64,000 nt of DNA. It comes from Dendrocalamus latiflorus. Taxonomy: Eukaryota > Streptophyta > Magnoliopsida > Poales > Poaceae. Shown one piece after another: positions 23,040-33,313 of the stretch. The notes under the pieces were generated by a model, which saw only the letters and a list, made by a program, of their open reading frames with translations, was not told the DNA's origin and ran no database searches. Position numbers and translations under genes: made by a program. The DNA lies in NCBI GenBank assembly GCA_017311315.1, contig CM029640.1, positions 13,839,740 to 13,903,739 on the forward strand, in the 5' to 3' direction. Numbering within the stretch: position 1 is the stretch's first letter; each line of letters starts with the position of its first letter.

Positions 23040-23302
23040 CGCCGAGCTTGGCGCCACAAGTCACGGCGCCGAGCTCGGCGCCACGAGTCACGGCGCCGAG
23101 CTGCCTGCCACGTCGGCGCCACGCCGGCCGCTACGCTGGCGCGGGGCTCGCAGCTCGGCGCCGTGGTCCACGGCGCCGAGACGTGTTACCTCGGCGCCGT
23201 GACCCACGGCGCCGAGCTCTAGGTCCAAAAACGGAATTAAAACTATCAGGGGTCTAAATGTGAATATTTTTCAAAAAATGGGCTAAAATACAAAAAATTC
23301 GG
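23040..23302 (-). repeat. MULE right TIR
   Basis: Inverted copy of 15943-16210 with the same GGCGCC-centred units. Just inside, at 22945-23040, further units alternate with GGTAGGCACC and TACACGTGGT repeats. This local expansion is not present in the left arm. Confidence 0.85.
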
Positions 23303-23549
23303 TTAAAATGTTTGTAGTCGTGGGTTTCGTGCGGTCAAGCTTTTCAATCTTTAGCTATCAATATATATTAAAGTGTATAGATTGACTATATGAAAATAAT
23401 GCCGTTGAATTTGTCTGGCAAAATACTTCCATAATACATATTTTTAATTATTTTTTGCTAGTATATTATAATAATAAATTATAGTCAAAGTCTTACATTG
23501 GAGATAGTAAAAAAATAAAAAACAACCTACATTAAGGGACGGAGGGAGT

Positions 23550-24099
23550 AGATCACAAATAAACCGGATTTCGCACCCAGCTCCAGGTATACTCTATTTA
23601 TTTTTTTCCTTGAGTGTGGTATTTATTGATTTCATTTATTTATATGGGAATTTATTGCTTACGGTTCACTTTAGAATCGAACTAAAATGATGTTAAGAAA
23701 GGCCACCTCCATGAGAGGCTATAAATTCTCATATTAATTAGAGGAAAAAGAGATAGATGTACACCACTTATTTTTAATAGGTCTATATTATAATGGTGTA
23801 GATTAATAGAATATGCATTAATTTTTACTGTTATATAAGAATATAGTTATACGTAACTCTCTCCATTTCTATTCTTCACTGCTAATTTTTTTTTGTTGAA
23901 TGCTATTTCCCTCCATTGTTTGCTAACCATATCTCATTTTTTGATGCCATTCATTGGCAGCTAATTTTTTATACCAATTAATCTGCTACTAATTGAGATA
24001 TCATGGATTGGGCCGACCCTAACTTGGGCAGGCTTGTTAGTGGGCCTCAACAAAAGAGACCATAAAGTAACTTTAAGTTCGTTATTATGAATCAAAGTC
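23550..24099. other. Intergenic, nothing recognised
   Basis: AT-rich; no gene or element end supported. Confidence 0.35.
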
Positions 24100-24720
24100 A
24101 GTTTTAGCACTATTTCGCACCGTATTTATAGAAATAGCAGTATGCGGACGTATTGACAAAAATGTCATTTTTGCCATCGGCGGGTGGGCGGCAGCGCCCG
24201 CGAGGCGACGCGTGGCGTTGTCGCTCGACGGCAGACGCCTGTCGCCCGCCACCAGGCGGTTGGCAGGCAGCAGGTAATTAGGCCAGCTAATTAACCAGCC
24301 TAATTACCTGCCTAATTTTTTCTGTTTAGTATTTGTTTGAATTTTTAAATATACCAAATGAGCTCAAAAAATTGCAAAAATTTATTTACAGCCGCCCGAC
24401 ACAACGTTCCTTGCAGTATTTTTTGGGGAATTTTATCCATAGCGAATGTTGCTAAAAAATTCATACAATTTCGATATTTTTATGAGTTTTTACATATAGC
24501 AAATGAGCTCTAAAAATTACAAAATTTTATGTGAAGCATCCCAATGCGGTAATAGTTATTATGTATTTTTGGTTATTTTATCTGGTCCAAATTAGCCACA
24601 TTTGTTCAGATTAACTTAACCATGAATTTAACAAATATTTCACTTTTTTATAATTTGATACATTATGAATTTGTGTAATTAAAAGTTATTAATGTACTAC
24701 AAAATATGCATCACAGGACG
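24100..24720. mobile_element. MULE-like arm fragment related to 58170-60100
   Basis: It contains words typical of the foldback MULE at 58-60 kb: AAATAGCAGTATG, CAAAAATG(T)CATTTTTGCCA, a GC-rich GGCGGGTGGGCGGCAG core, and then AAATGAGCTC(A/T)AAAAATTNCAAAA repeated at about 24355 and 24505. Only one side is visible and I found no target duplication. It may be one end of an element that carries the PMD gene immediately to the right. Confidence 0.45.
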
Positions 24721-24924
24721 CAATATAGCTCACTCTTCTGAGCTACTACTATCTTCTCACCACGCTTGCCTACCTGTACATGGTCTTGTCTTCTGTCGCA
24801 CACGAGCATGTCCCGTTGCATACGTCATACGGTCCGAAGGTTGTGTATCGAGTCGGAGGAGGTATGAAGAACGTTCTGTCTACTCAGCGGCCGGCAGTGG
24901 TCTAGTAGGCTGAGATACAGTTTG

Positions 24925-25962
24925 CTAGCTCCAGTGAGGGTCAAGGTCATCTAGCTGAGACGTGTCGAACTGCGAGCCGCCCGCAATAATATCATGTACG
25001 GAGGTCTCTAGAAATCCCCCTAGTGGTGTGAACGAGCTCTCGCCCTGACCATATGACGTGGCAGCAAAGCTGGAGGAGCTCTGCCCACCAAAGTGTCCAA
25101 ACCCTGGGTATGCCAAGAACGTTGAGCCTTGCCCTGCATACGATGCAAACCCTGGTGCCGTGTATTGCTCTCTAAAAGCATTTGGGAGGCCAATGTCGTC
25201 ATCAGTGGACTCATTGTCACCCCCATGTTGAATTGGAGGCTGCAAAACAAAACGAAACTATTCACAACAAATATTCCAGATGTACAATGCGAATCTCATA
25301 CCTCCCAAATGTGTAGCGAAGATGAACGACAGGGAGCGGTAGTCTGTGCTGGTGGTGTGTCGTCATCCATAGCTCCCCGTCCTCTAGGCAATGCAGGGAC
25401 AACCCGTGCGGTGATACACGAAGCATGAAATCTACTGTCCAGGGAGTCCATATGATGTCGCTGTCGTGCAACGACTCAAACTTGTTATGCCACAGCAAGT
25501 AGCACCTCGACGGTTCGCCCTTCGCCCACCGCAGACGGGCAGCAATCCACCGCATGCCCATAGTGGGCCCGTCTATCAAGTCAACGCCGAACTCGTCGAA
25601 CGGGTGCACTGGCTTTACGATCGTTTGACATCCGATAGGGAAGTGCTCCCAACTCCACAGCTACAGGAGCACGTAGCAGATGGCCAGATTAGGCGTATCA
25701 CCAGTGGCGTGCTATCAAGCATCACAAACCCCTGATATGTGGTGCACAGAAACACTGATCCCCAGCTGTACCAAGGCATCGCCCCGAACTCTACATCCAC
25801 CAAAGACTCTGTGAGGCCAATGAATTTGGCATTGTAAATATCGCCGTGTGTGGCTAGAAACATACTCCAACCAAAGAGTTGGATAAAGAACGTGATGAGG
25901 TGTGCCCTGACGACCTCCGACGTTGCAACCTGCAGGCACACACTAAAATTGTTAAGCCACAT
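24925..25962 (-). pseudogene. Second plant mobile domain (PMD) gene, minus strand
   Basis: The minus strand reads PMD core sequence: FGWSMFLATHGDIYNAKFI then VEFGAMPWYSWGSVFLCTTY (25880-25750), followed by DGPTMGMRWIAARLRWA and SDIIWTPWTVDFML (25600-25420). The final exon (25245-24925) is glycine/serine/phenylalanine-rich (GFGHFGGQSSSSFA) and ends DDLDPHWS-stop, as in many transposon-encoded PMD proteins. The core is split near 25610 by an in-frame stop. The N-terminal part of PMD was not found. It differs in sequence and orientation from the PMD gene at 20020-21753, so it is not a simple duplicate. It sits directly downstream of the Transposase_24-type gene. Confidence 0.75.
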
Positions 25963-26279
25963 GCGGGGGACGCCACATGCACTCTATGGGATAGGCCAGC
26001 CTTGGATCTCTTCTTACTCCTATATGTCTCAGAGTCATTGAAAATCCGTGCCTCCAAGATACGTAAACCCCCAAGCCTCATGTGCGACCTGGGTACTCCT
26101 TGTTTTCCAAGGCCTGTGATAGTACATCTCTCTCCCTGTATTCTTGAAAGGAGCATCGAGAAAATTTTGTAGTCAATGATTACAACAAGAGGCAATCATG
26201 TTATTTTTCAACTCATGAAGTTCAAGAGGTATTAACAACTATGTAGTTTAACATATCTTACTAAGCATTAGGACACTTC

Positions 26280-26984
26280 CTCGTCTGTGGGGTTTTTGAA
26301 AGAGAGACCCGAAGACGTGGTTGATGACCTTGCTCTTAACCAGTTTCGAGCGTGCTCGTTTGCGATCCCGGCAAATGGCGGGAGGCCTCCGATCGGATTA
26401 CGACCTCGTCCTGCATCCTCCACTACGGGATTTTACCCGCGTACCCAGCGGTGCCGAGTCTATGAGGGTAGTATTTTGTGACTGGAGAGCCTTGTGCGCT
26501 GCACTTTGTTGTTCAAATTCGGTCGTTGTCTTCATCTGCACAAAGGCTTCCCATGTTTCCAGCGACACGAAAGGATACCTCGTGAAGAGTGTGAGATCCT
26601 TCACCACGTACTGCGTGACAAGAGAGCTATTAAAATTATTTCATGCTTTTTCCATTGCGAGGAGCGTCTGCCGTTGCATGAGTCCCTGTACTTCTGCTGG
26701 GATATCGAACAAATTTGTAATTTCCTCCCATAGCTGATCTTTCTGATCCTTTGCCAAATCTTTCCAGCTTACTATGGTGATGGGACCCGTTGTCTTCCAT
26801 TTATCCCATAGGTAGTCCGAAATGATGCCACTGCTTTCTTCGGTTGCAGAGGGACCCCATCTGGAGAGATCATCGTGATTGTCATTCGGCCATCTAGCCT
26901 TTTCGATACTCCTCGGCCACGCTTAGTTATCCCAATCTTGAGGGCGTGAGACCCAGATGACGATGACGACTGTGTGGACGCCAT
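26280..26984 (-). pseudogene. Ptta/En/Spm (Transposase_24-type) transposon protein, decayed
   Basis: The start is MASTQSSSSSGSHALKIG at 26984. After an in-frame disruption the minus strand gives SWKDLAKDQKDQLWEEI (about 26770-26720), then a frame change to SSLVTQYVVKDLTLFTRYPF and WEAFVQMKTTTEFEQQS, HKALQSQN (about 26640-26420). The W-x5-K-x3-W, KYPF-like and W-E-x-F-V-x-MKT-x-EF motifs are the signature of the plant Ptta/En/Spm transposase family usually carried by CACTA elements. At least one frame change lies near 26650, so no full protein can be made. It shares strand with the TNP2 remnant at 37.6-40.0 kb, consistent with one CACTA element. Confidence 0.75.
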
Positions 26985-27180
26985 CTCTTCTAAAAAAAAC
27001 TAACTGCAGTGAGCTATAAACCTAAACAAAGTTCTATGAAGCAAGTGACACACCAGTGTATCAAGTTCATTGAACCGGATACACTGGAGTGTGTCACTTG
27101 TTTCATGCCCTTTGAAGGTCTATGTGGCATATATTATTACTACAAGGTCCCTTTAAAACAGTAACATGCCATTCCAAATA

Positions 27181-27955
27181 GATCTTGTAGCTAACAAATG
27201 CAGCATATATCATGAAGTTCTAAAGGTCATAAAACAATTTAGCCAACTATTGAGACAGACCACAAGATTGACAAATGACAGTAATAGTAAAAATTTAGAG
27301 CTCAAGCTTAAATATTCAATTTCAGTATTAGATCTTGTAGCTAACAAGCGAAGCATATATCATAAAGTACTAAAGGTCATAAAACAATTTAGCCATCTAC
27401 TGAAGATAACAAAACAATTTAGTCAACTATTGAAATAGACCACAAGATTGACAATTGACAGTAATAGCAAAAATTTAGAGCTCAAGCTTGAGTATTCAAT
27501 TTTAGTATTTGATCTTGTAGCTAACAAGTGAAGTATATATCATAAAGTACTAAAGGTCATAAAGCAATTTAGCCATCGACTGAAGATAACAAAACAATTT
27601 AGCCAACTATTGAGACAGACCACAAGATTGACAAATGACAGTAATAGTAAAAATTTAGAGCTCAAGCTTGAATATTCAATTTTAGTATTTGATCTTGTAG
27701 CTAACAAGTGAATCATATATCATAAAGTACTAAAGGTCATAAAACAATTTAGCTATCTACTGAAGATAACAAAACAATTTAACCAACTATTGAGACAGGC
27801 CATAACATTGACAAATGATAGTAATAGTAAAAGTTTAGAGCTCAAGCTTAAATATTCAATTCTAGTATTAGATCCTGTAGTTAACAAGTGAAGCATATAT
27901 TATAAAGTACTAAAGGTCATAAAACAATTTAGCCATTTACTGAAGATAACAAAAC
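27181..27955. repeat. 180-bp tandem repeat, about 4.5 copies
   Basis: GATCTTGTAGCTAACAA-type starts occur at 27181, 27331, 27511, 27691 and 27871. The spacing is therefore 150, 180, 180 and 180 bp; the first unit lacks a 30-bp internal block. Each unit contains a doubled AAAACAATTTAGCC subrepeat and a CTCAAGCTT block. Partial units recur at 28676, 29017 and 29303. Confidence 0.85.
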
Positions 27956-27960
27956 CTAGC

Positions 27961-28200
27961 AATGGTGGTGGAGTGGCGCGTCAACAGGAGGGAGAGGCGG
28001 CATCGATGGGAGGGAGAGGTGGCGTCGACGTGAGGGAGAGGCGGCAACGTCGGGAGGGAGCGGCGGCTTCGGGAGGGAGTGGTGGCGTCGACGGGAGGGA
28101 GAGGCGGCGTCGGGAGGGAGCGGCAGCATCGGGAGGGAGCGACGGTGTCAGGAGGGAGTGGCGGCGTCGTGTGCGAGTGAGCAGTCAGATCTAGCAAAAC
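27961..28200. repeat. GC-rich minisatellite (GGCGTCGGGAGGGAG-type)
   Basis: Variants of CGGCGTCGGGAGGGAGC and GGCGTCGACGGGAGGGAGAG repeat in tandem. They are flanked by direct copies of AAAACCTAGCA(A/G)TGG (27952 and 28195). The composition contrasts sharply with its AT-rich surroundings. Probably a leader or promoter segment of a CACTA gene, by position only. Confidence 0.65.
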
Positions 28201-28269
28201 CTAGCAGTGGCGGTGGAGACGGAGAGAGTGAGTGAGGACTCTACGAGCAGAACCTATTGTGAATATTTA

Positions 28270-28445
28270 TAGGGAAACTATCACAGACGGTTCTTTTATG
28301 GAATCGTCTGTGATAGTTATATCACAGATGGTTCTTTTATAGAATCGTCTGTTATATTCGACATATCACAAACAGTTCTATTTATAGAACCATCTGTGAT
28401 GTATCATCACAAACGGTTTCTTCCGATAAACCACCTGTGGTAGTT
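28270..28445. repeat. CACTA-type subterminal repeat cluster (internal)
   Basis: Alternating ATCACAGACGGTTCTTTTAT and GAATCGTCTGTGAT-type units match the array next to the CACTA terminus at 40777, but no CACTA/TAGTG end is present here. It may be a relic of another CACTA end nested in, or deleted from, the territory. Confidence 0.6.
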
Positions 28446-28675
28446 CGCTGCATCTAGAAATAATGCTAGTCATGCAATGAAAATGCAAGCATAATCATAA
28501 ATATAACTATTTCTTAGTTACTGAGTTATTTATAATTACAATGGAATATAGTTCCATAATTACATACCGAGTTTCCTAATTATCATTACATTGCAACAAT
28601 TTTCAAATAGATGCTGGCTTTGTGGGATCATTTATTACACTTGGCTATTTCCTTTTAACTAAAGCCCTTCACGAT
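28446..28675. other. Spacer, nothing recognised
   Basis: AT-rich spacer between the subterminal cluster and the next tandem module. No feature supported. Confidence 0.3.
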
Positions 28676-29332
28676 GATCTTGTAGCTAACAAGTCCAGCA
28701 TATATTATGAAGTTCTAAAGGTCATAAAACAATTTAGCCAACTATTGAGACAGACCACAAGATTAACAAAGGACAGTAATAGTAAAAATTTTTGGATGAC
28801 GACTATGTGGACACCATCTCTCTTCTAAGAAAAAACTAACCACTGTTGAGCTATGAGCCTAAATAAAGTTCTATGAAGCAAGTGACACACACCAGTATAT
28901 CAAGTTCATTGAACATGATACATTGGAGCGTGTCACTTGCTTCATGCCCTTTGAAGGTCTATGTGGCATATATTATTATTACAAGGTCTGTTTGGAACAG
29001 TAACATGCCATTCCAAATAGATCTTGTAGCTAACAAGTGCAACATATATCACAAATGACAGTAATAGTAAAATGTTTTGGACGACAACTGTGTGGACGCC
29101 ATCTCTCTTCTAAGAAAAAACTAACTGCAGTGGGCTGTGGGTCTAAACAAAGTTCTATGAAGCAAGTGACACACACCAGTGTATCAAGTTCATTGAACCA
29201 GATACATTGGAGCATGTCACTTGCTTCATGCCCTTTGAAGGTCTATGTGGCATATATTATTACTATAAGGTCCCTTTGGAACAATAACATGTCATTCCAA
29301 ATAGATCTTGTAGCTAACAAGTGCAGCATATA

Positions 29333-30308
29333 TGATGAGGACATCCCTTCCATGGATACAACTCAGCCACAGCAAGTGTTACAAGGACCACTCACTCGAG
29401 CTTGTGCTCGTCAACTTAATTACCAGGTGAATTCATTCCTAGGTTCATGTATTACTGAGAATAGACCGCTACCTAATGCAAGTGATTTAATTGTGCTTAG
29501 GAACCTGGGAAAGGATGAAGGAGAGGGACATGGAGTCATGGACATGCCTGGATGGAATAATGGAGTTCACCACGTCACTTTGGGGCCAAGCCAAACAAGA
29601 ATTCGAGTTGGACACGTTCTGGAATCAGATTCGGACTGCTGCGATGGTACCAAGTTCAAACGGTCATAACATCCTCATACGGACTCCGATTGGGACGTTC
29701 TTGTACTTCATGGAAAGCTTAGGAAGTCTATTGTCCAACGGATCCAACCTCATCTTCAAATTCCATCTGAGCCGGCCGCAATCATCAAAAGATTCCATGT
29801 TGGTTTCTGAGTCCGAGTCAAAAAAGGTGCTGCGCCACCTCCACTTGGGCCCATGGGCCTTGTAACCCTAGGGCGTGCCCTTGGACGCCCCCCTAGTCGT
29901 TCTTCCTATAAAGGGGCCGCCGCCTCCGTTGCTAAGACTTGGATTTCGTTAAGTTTAGGTTTAGCCATTGTGCAAACTTTTGTTCTTCAGTTGTGTCGTA
30001 CGACCACCTGTCAAGACATCTTCGGAATCCCAACTTTGTTATTCGCAATACAATTTGTGCTTCATTCATATCTATAATATCAGATTGCCTACATCTTATT
30101 CTTGCTAGTTCTTCGATTGCTCGCAGGGATTGAACTTCGTGTTCAGGTTGATCGCGCTTCCAGCAAGATCAATAATATCTCGGAGTTGGTTCAGCGATTG
30201 CTAAGGCGCAAGCGTCGTCGTACGGTTGTAGTCGGATCGTGAGGGTCATCTCCACCGAAATCGATAGTTATCAATCTCATCGAAAGATCGGGCACCTCGT
30301 CTTCATCA
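29333..30308 (+). repeat. 5' LTR of the CRM-like element
   Basis: 976 bp, TGATGAGG...CTTCATCA. It differs from the 3' LTR at four sites only (29403, 29565, 29671 and 30250, corresponding to 36233, 36395, 36501 and 37080), which is 99.6% identity with no indel. Confidence 0.92.
29907..29913 (+). promoter_or_regulatory. LTR TATA box
   Basis: TATAAAG sits in a GC-rich context 574 bp into the 5' LTR, the expected RNA polymerase II promoter position. The identical copy in the 3' LTR is at 36737-36743. Confidence 0.65.
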
Positions 30309-30310
30309 AG

Positions 30311-30322
30311 TGGTATCAGAGT
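30311..30322 (+). other. Primer binding site (initiator tRNA-Met type)
   Basis: TGGTATCAGAGT begins two bases after the 5' LTR and matches the 3' end of plant initiator methionyl-tRNA, the usual minus-strand primer for gypsy elements. Confidence 0.85.
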
Positions 30323-31465
30323 GCCAGGTTGCTCGGTGAGAATTTCCAATATACCCTAGATTAGATTGCTATTCCTTACCTAGAGTACACAAAAAAATTA
30401 GCAGTAGATCAATCTGTCCAAACCAGTCTTAGCCTCGCAATTTTTCTGTTCAGTACATTGCATTGTTGAACTTTCGGTTGCATCGTCGTGTCCTTTGCTG
30501 GTCTTAGTGTCTAGTTCCTCTAGAGTTTCGAGTTCTGTTCACGTTTTGGTCTCACCGCTGCAGTTAGATCCGAATTGCCACGGTGAGGGAAGGAAAGGAG
30601 GAGGACTCGGCTTCTAGGGAGGCTTCGGCCTAGTTCGTTTCGGAGTAGGACACGATCTCGGAGTTGGTTTCAGAGTAGGTCTCAACTGCGTCGTGTGTAA
30701 AAAAAGAAGGAAGAAAAAAGGAAAAAAAAGAAAAAGAGAAGGAACAGGCAGTCGCATCTAGAAGAGCCGCGGCATAAAAAAAAGAAGAAGAAAAACAGAA
30801 GAGAGAGAAAAACCTAACTTTTGCATACGACCTCCGATTGAGGCGATTCTTGATCCGTTGGAAAGGAAATCGAAAAACTGGAGATTTCAGATCCGCGTAA
30901 GCCACCAGGCACGTACGCGGCAGCTTCGACCCCAAAAAACGTCGTTTAGGCCCTCAAAACGGGCCCGCAAACCGAGGAAAAATCAAGTTTCTCAGAATTC
31001 GCTCAAAATTGACAGAGCCCTTCTACAAGTGATTCTAAGGTTCCCCGTGCAGACGGCATCCTTTTTCGAGCTCTGGAACTCCGTGTGCAGTGTCATCTAG
31101 TTGTCTTTCTGCGTGGTGTACTCGTTTGTGTTCTAGGCTCGCGTCTCTAGTACGGTCTAGCCTAGGGCCAGCACCAACCGGCGTTGAACGATTTTTCAGC
31201 TTGCATTTTCTGAATTGATTATTGCTACTCCTTGCTACCAAACTTGAGCCTTCCCAGCTACACCTTTTCTACAACCGTACAGGCTGAGCTTCACCTGGCA
31301 ATCGCTCCATCCAATCTTCGCAGATATATTGTCATCGCTGCTGCCGATCGCCCTGTGTGCTTAGTAAGAATTGGTAAGAATTCGATAGAAGGTTTGAGAC
31401 GAGCGTCTTTTGAACCACCATACCCTAGTACCTGTTAGGGACATATTCTTGTATTTTTGCTAACA
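30323..31465 (+). other. Retrotransposon leader (untranslated)
   Basis: About 1.1 kb between the primer site and the gag ATG, with a purine-rich stretch (30700-30800) and no conserved coding sequence. Confidence 0.6.
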
Positions 31466-33313
31466 ATGGCAGGTTCTGGAGAGTTTTCAGATCAGATTTC
31501 ATCTCATAGTCCTCGTACGAAGGGAATCATACAACATTTCACACACGAAATGAATCGTCGTGCGGAGGGCCTTGAGGAGGATGTCAGAGTCACAAATGAG
31601 CGACTTGCTCAACTCGAGGGCGCCCAGATTGAGACAAACACAACGCTTGCTGCGATGAAGAAAGCACAAGGTATCACTAACAAGTCTTTGGCAGATATTA
31701 TGGCACGCCTTGAGGAGATTGCCCAAGCTTCGGCTGTTGTTCCCCCTGCTGTGACGGTAGAGGGACAAGATGAAGTTGACAATGCGCGTGTTAACCGACA
31801 GGGTATGCAAAGAGATCCCCCACGACGTGAGGTACGTGACCACGATGATGCTTTTGCTAAGGTTAAATTCACTATGCCCTCTTTTAATGGTAAATATGAT
31901 CCTGATGGTTATCTTGATTGGGAACTAGCTGTTGATCAAAAATTTACTTGCCATGATTTTCCTGAGAATAGACGAGTTAGGGCTGCTACTAGTGTATTTA
32001 CCGATTTTGCTTCTATTTGGTGGAAAGAACATTGCCGTCAACATCCCAATAACATACCAAACAGTTGGGAGGCTTTAAAATTGATTATGCGCCATCGATT
32101 TGTTCCCTCATATTATGCTCGTGATTTGTTAAATAAACTGCAACGTTTACAACAAGGTGCAAAGTCTGTGGAAGAATACTATCAGGAATTACAAATTGGT
32201 ATGTTGCGCTGTGGGTTAGTTGAGAATGAGGAGGCATCAATGGCTAGGTTTTTGGGAGGGTTGAATCGTGAAATTCAGGACATTCTTGATTACAAAGATT
32301 ACAACTCCATGACTAGATTGTTTCATCTTGCTTGCAAAGCTGAACGAGAATTGCAGGGACGCCAGACGAGAACGCGATCTAACTTTTCTGCAGGTCGCAC
32401 AAATTCATGGACGCCGCGTACACCTTCTTCCTCATCCACTTTGGCGCCCCCACCATTACCCTCCAACAGCAAGCAGCGCCCTACTACGTCAAATTCAGCG
32501 CCACGAGTTTCCGAAGCACCCAAATCAGCACCACAACTTTCTGCAAAAACTTCCTCTTCGGTTGCTTCGACAGGACGGACCAGGGACGTTCAATGCCATC
32601 GATGCAAAGGCTTTAGACACATGATGCGGGATTGTCCAAGCAAGCGTGTATTGATTATACGCGATGATGGTGGGTATTCTTCTGCTAGTGATCTTGATGA
32701 TGAAACATATGCTATGCTTGCAAATGACCCTGCAGGACATGATGATGAGTCTGACCATGAGGAGGAACATGTTGGCGCCGAAGATGCCGACAAGTATTTG
32801 AGCATTATAGTGCAACGTGTACTAAGTGCTCAAGTGTCTCGTGCCGAGCAAAATCAGCGCCATAATTTGTTCCAAATCAAGGGTGTTGTCAAGGAACGCT
32901 CGATACGAATAATTATTGATGGTGGAAGTTGCAACAACTTGGCGAGTATGGATATGGTGGAGAAGCTTGCTTTGCCAACCAAACCTCATACCCACCCATA
33001 CCATATTCAGTGGTTCAACAACAGTGGTAAGTTAAAGGTAACACGGATGGTGAGAGTACACTTTTCTATGGGTTCATACCATGATTATGTTGATTGCGAC
33101 GTTGTTCCTATGCAAGCTTGTTCTTTGTTATTAGGAAGACCTTGGCAATACGATACTGATTGTGTGCATCATGATAGGAATAATCAATATTCTCTCATGT
33201 TTAATGGAAAGAAAATTGTGCTGCATCCTATGACTTATGAACAAATTGTTAAAGATGATCTTGCTACAGCTAGTAGAGAGAAAAGCCGAGAGAATGCTGA
33301 GAGCGAAAATTAG
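31466..33313 (+). pseudogene. gag: gag-protease part of the CRM-like polyprotein
   Basis: The frame opens at ATG 31466 (MAGSGEF). The retrotransposon gag domain includes FNGKYDPDGYLDWE and SIWWKEHC. A zinc knuckle CHRCKGFRHMMRDC lies at 32594-32635, followed by an acidic linker. The aspartic protease active site reads IIIDGGSCNNLAS near 32910. The frame ends at TAG 33311-33313, but the same frame continues open directly afterwards into reverse transcriptase. The TAG is therefore an internal nonsense codon in what should be one polyprotein, unless readthrough occurs. About 616 residues up to the stop. Gag packages element RNA; the protease matures the polyprotein. Confidence 0.9.

Larger units (their letters stand above)
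15943..23302 (+). mobile_element. Mutator-like element (MULE), 7,360 bp, with mudrA and PMD genes
   Basis: A perfect 9-bp target duplication, ttaaaatgt, lies at 15934-15942 and 23303-23311. Ends read CCGAAATTTTTCTATTTAAG and, on the opposite strand, CCGAATTTTTTGTATTTTAG, leading into inverted repeats of more than 200 bp. On the plus strand the interior holds a GC minisatellite, a mudrA-type transposase (17147-19855) and a PMD gene (20020-21753). Nine-bp duplications, long TIRs and mudrA define a MULE. Both genes are damaged, so the element looks non-autonomous now although its structure is complete. Confidence 0.93.
15923..23548. mobile_element. Stowaway-like (Tc1/mariner) MITE split by the MULE
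   Basis: The left part, 15923-15942, reads CTTCCTCTGTCTTAAAATGT and is preceded by TA (15921-15922). The right part, 23303-23548, ends GGGACGGAGGGAG followed by TA (23549-23550). Together they make about 257 bp with CTCCCTCNGTC-type inverted ends and TA duplications, as expected for Stowaway. The MULE at 15943-23302 interrupts it and duplicated 9 bp of it. Confidence 0.75.
27005..29332. repeat. Compound tandem array of transposase 5'-end and hairpin modules
   Basis: A module repeats at about 27000-27200, 28795-29045 and 29070-29332. It contains the antisense of the transposase start region (TGTGTGGACGCCATCTCT), a hairpin, and then GATCTTGTAGCTAACAA. Each hairpin pairs GAAGCAAGTGACACAC with GTGTGTCACTTGCTTC-type arms around a loop of about 15 bp flanked by GTATC/GATAC (27033-27107, 28873-28948, 29158-29232). 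The last module is cut off at 29332 by the LTR retrotransposon. There is no coding capacity of its own. Confidence 0.8.

Noticed and set aside
24694..24710. Definite left terminus of the CACTA element
   Set aside because: TACTACAAAA lacks the first CAC and no matching 3-bp duplication was found; kept only as a candidate.
27181..27955. Centromeric satellite array
   Set aside because: The unit length is suggestive, but there are only 4.5 copies and the unit shares blocks with neighbouring CACTA modules; treated as element-internal.
27181..29332. CRISPR-like array of repeats and spacers
   Set aside because: The organism is a plant, the units are long and contiguous, and there are no unique spacers of constant size.
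30630..31438. Short ORFs in the retrotransposon leader
   Set aside because: No motif, and they lie in the untranslated leader between the primer site and gag.
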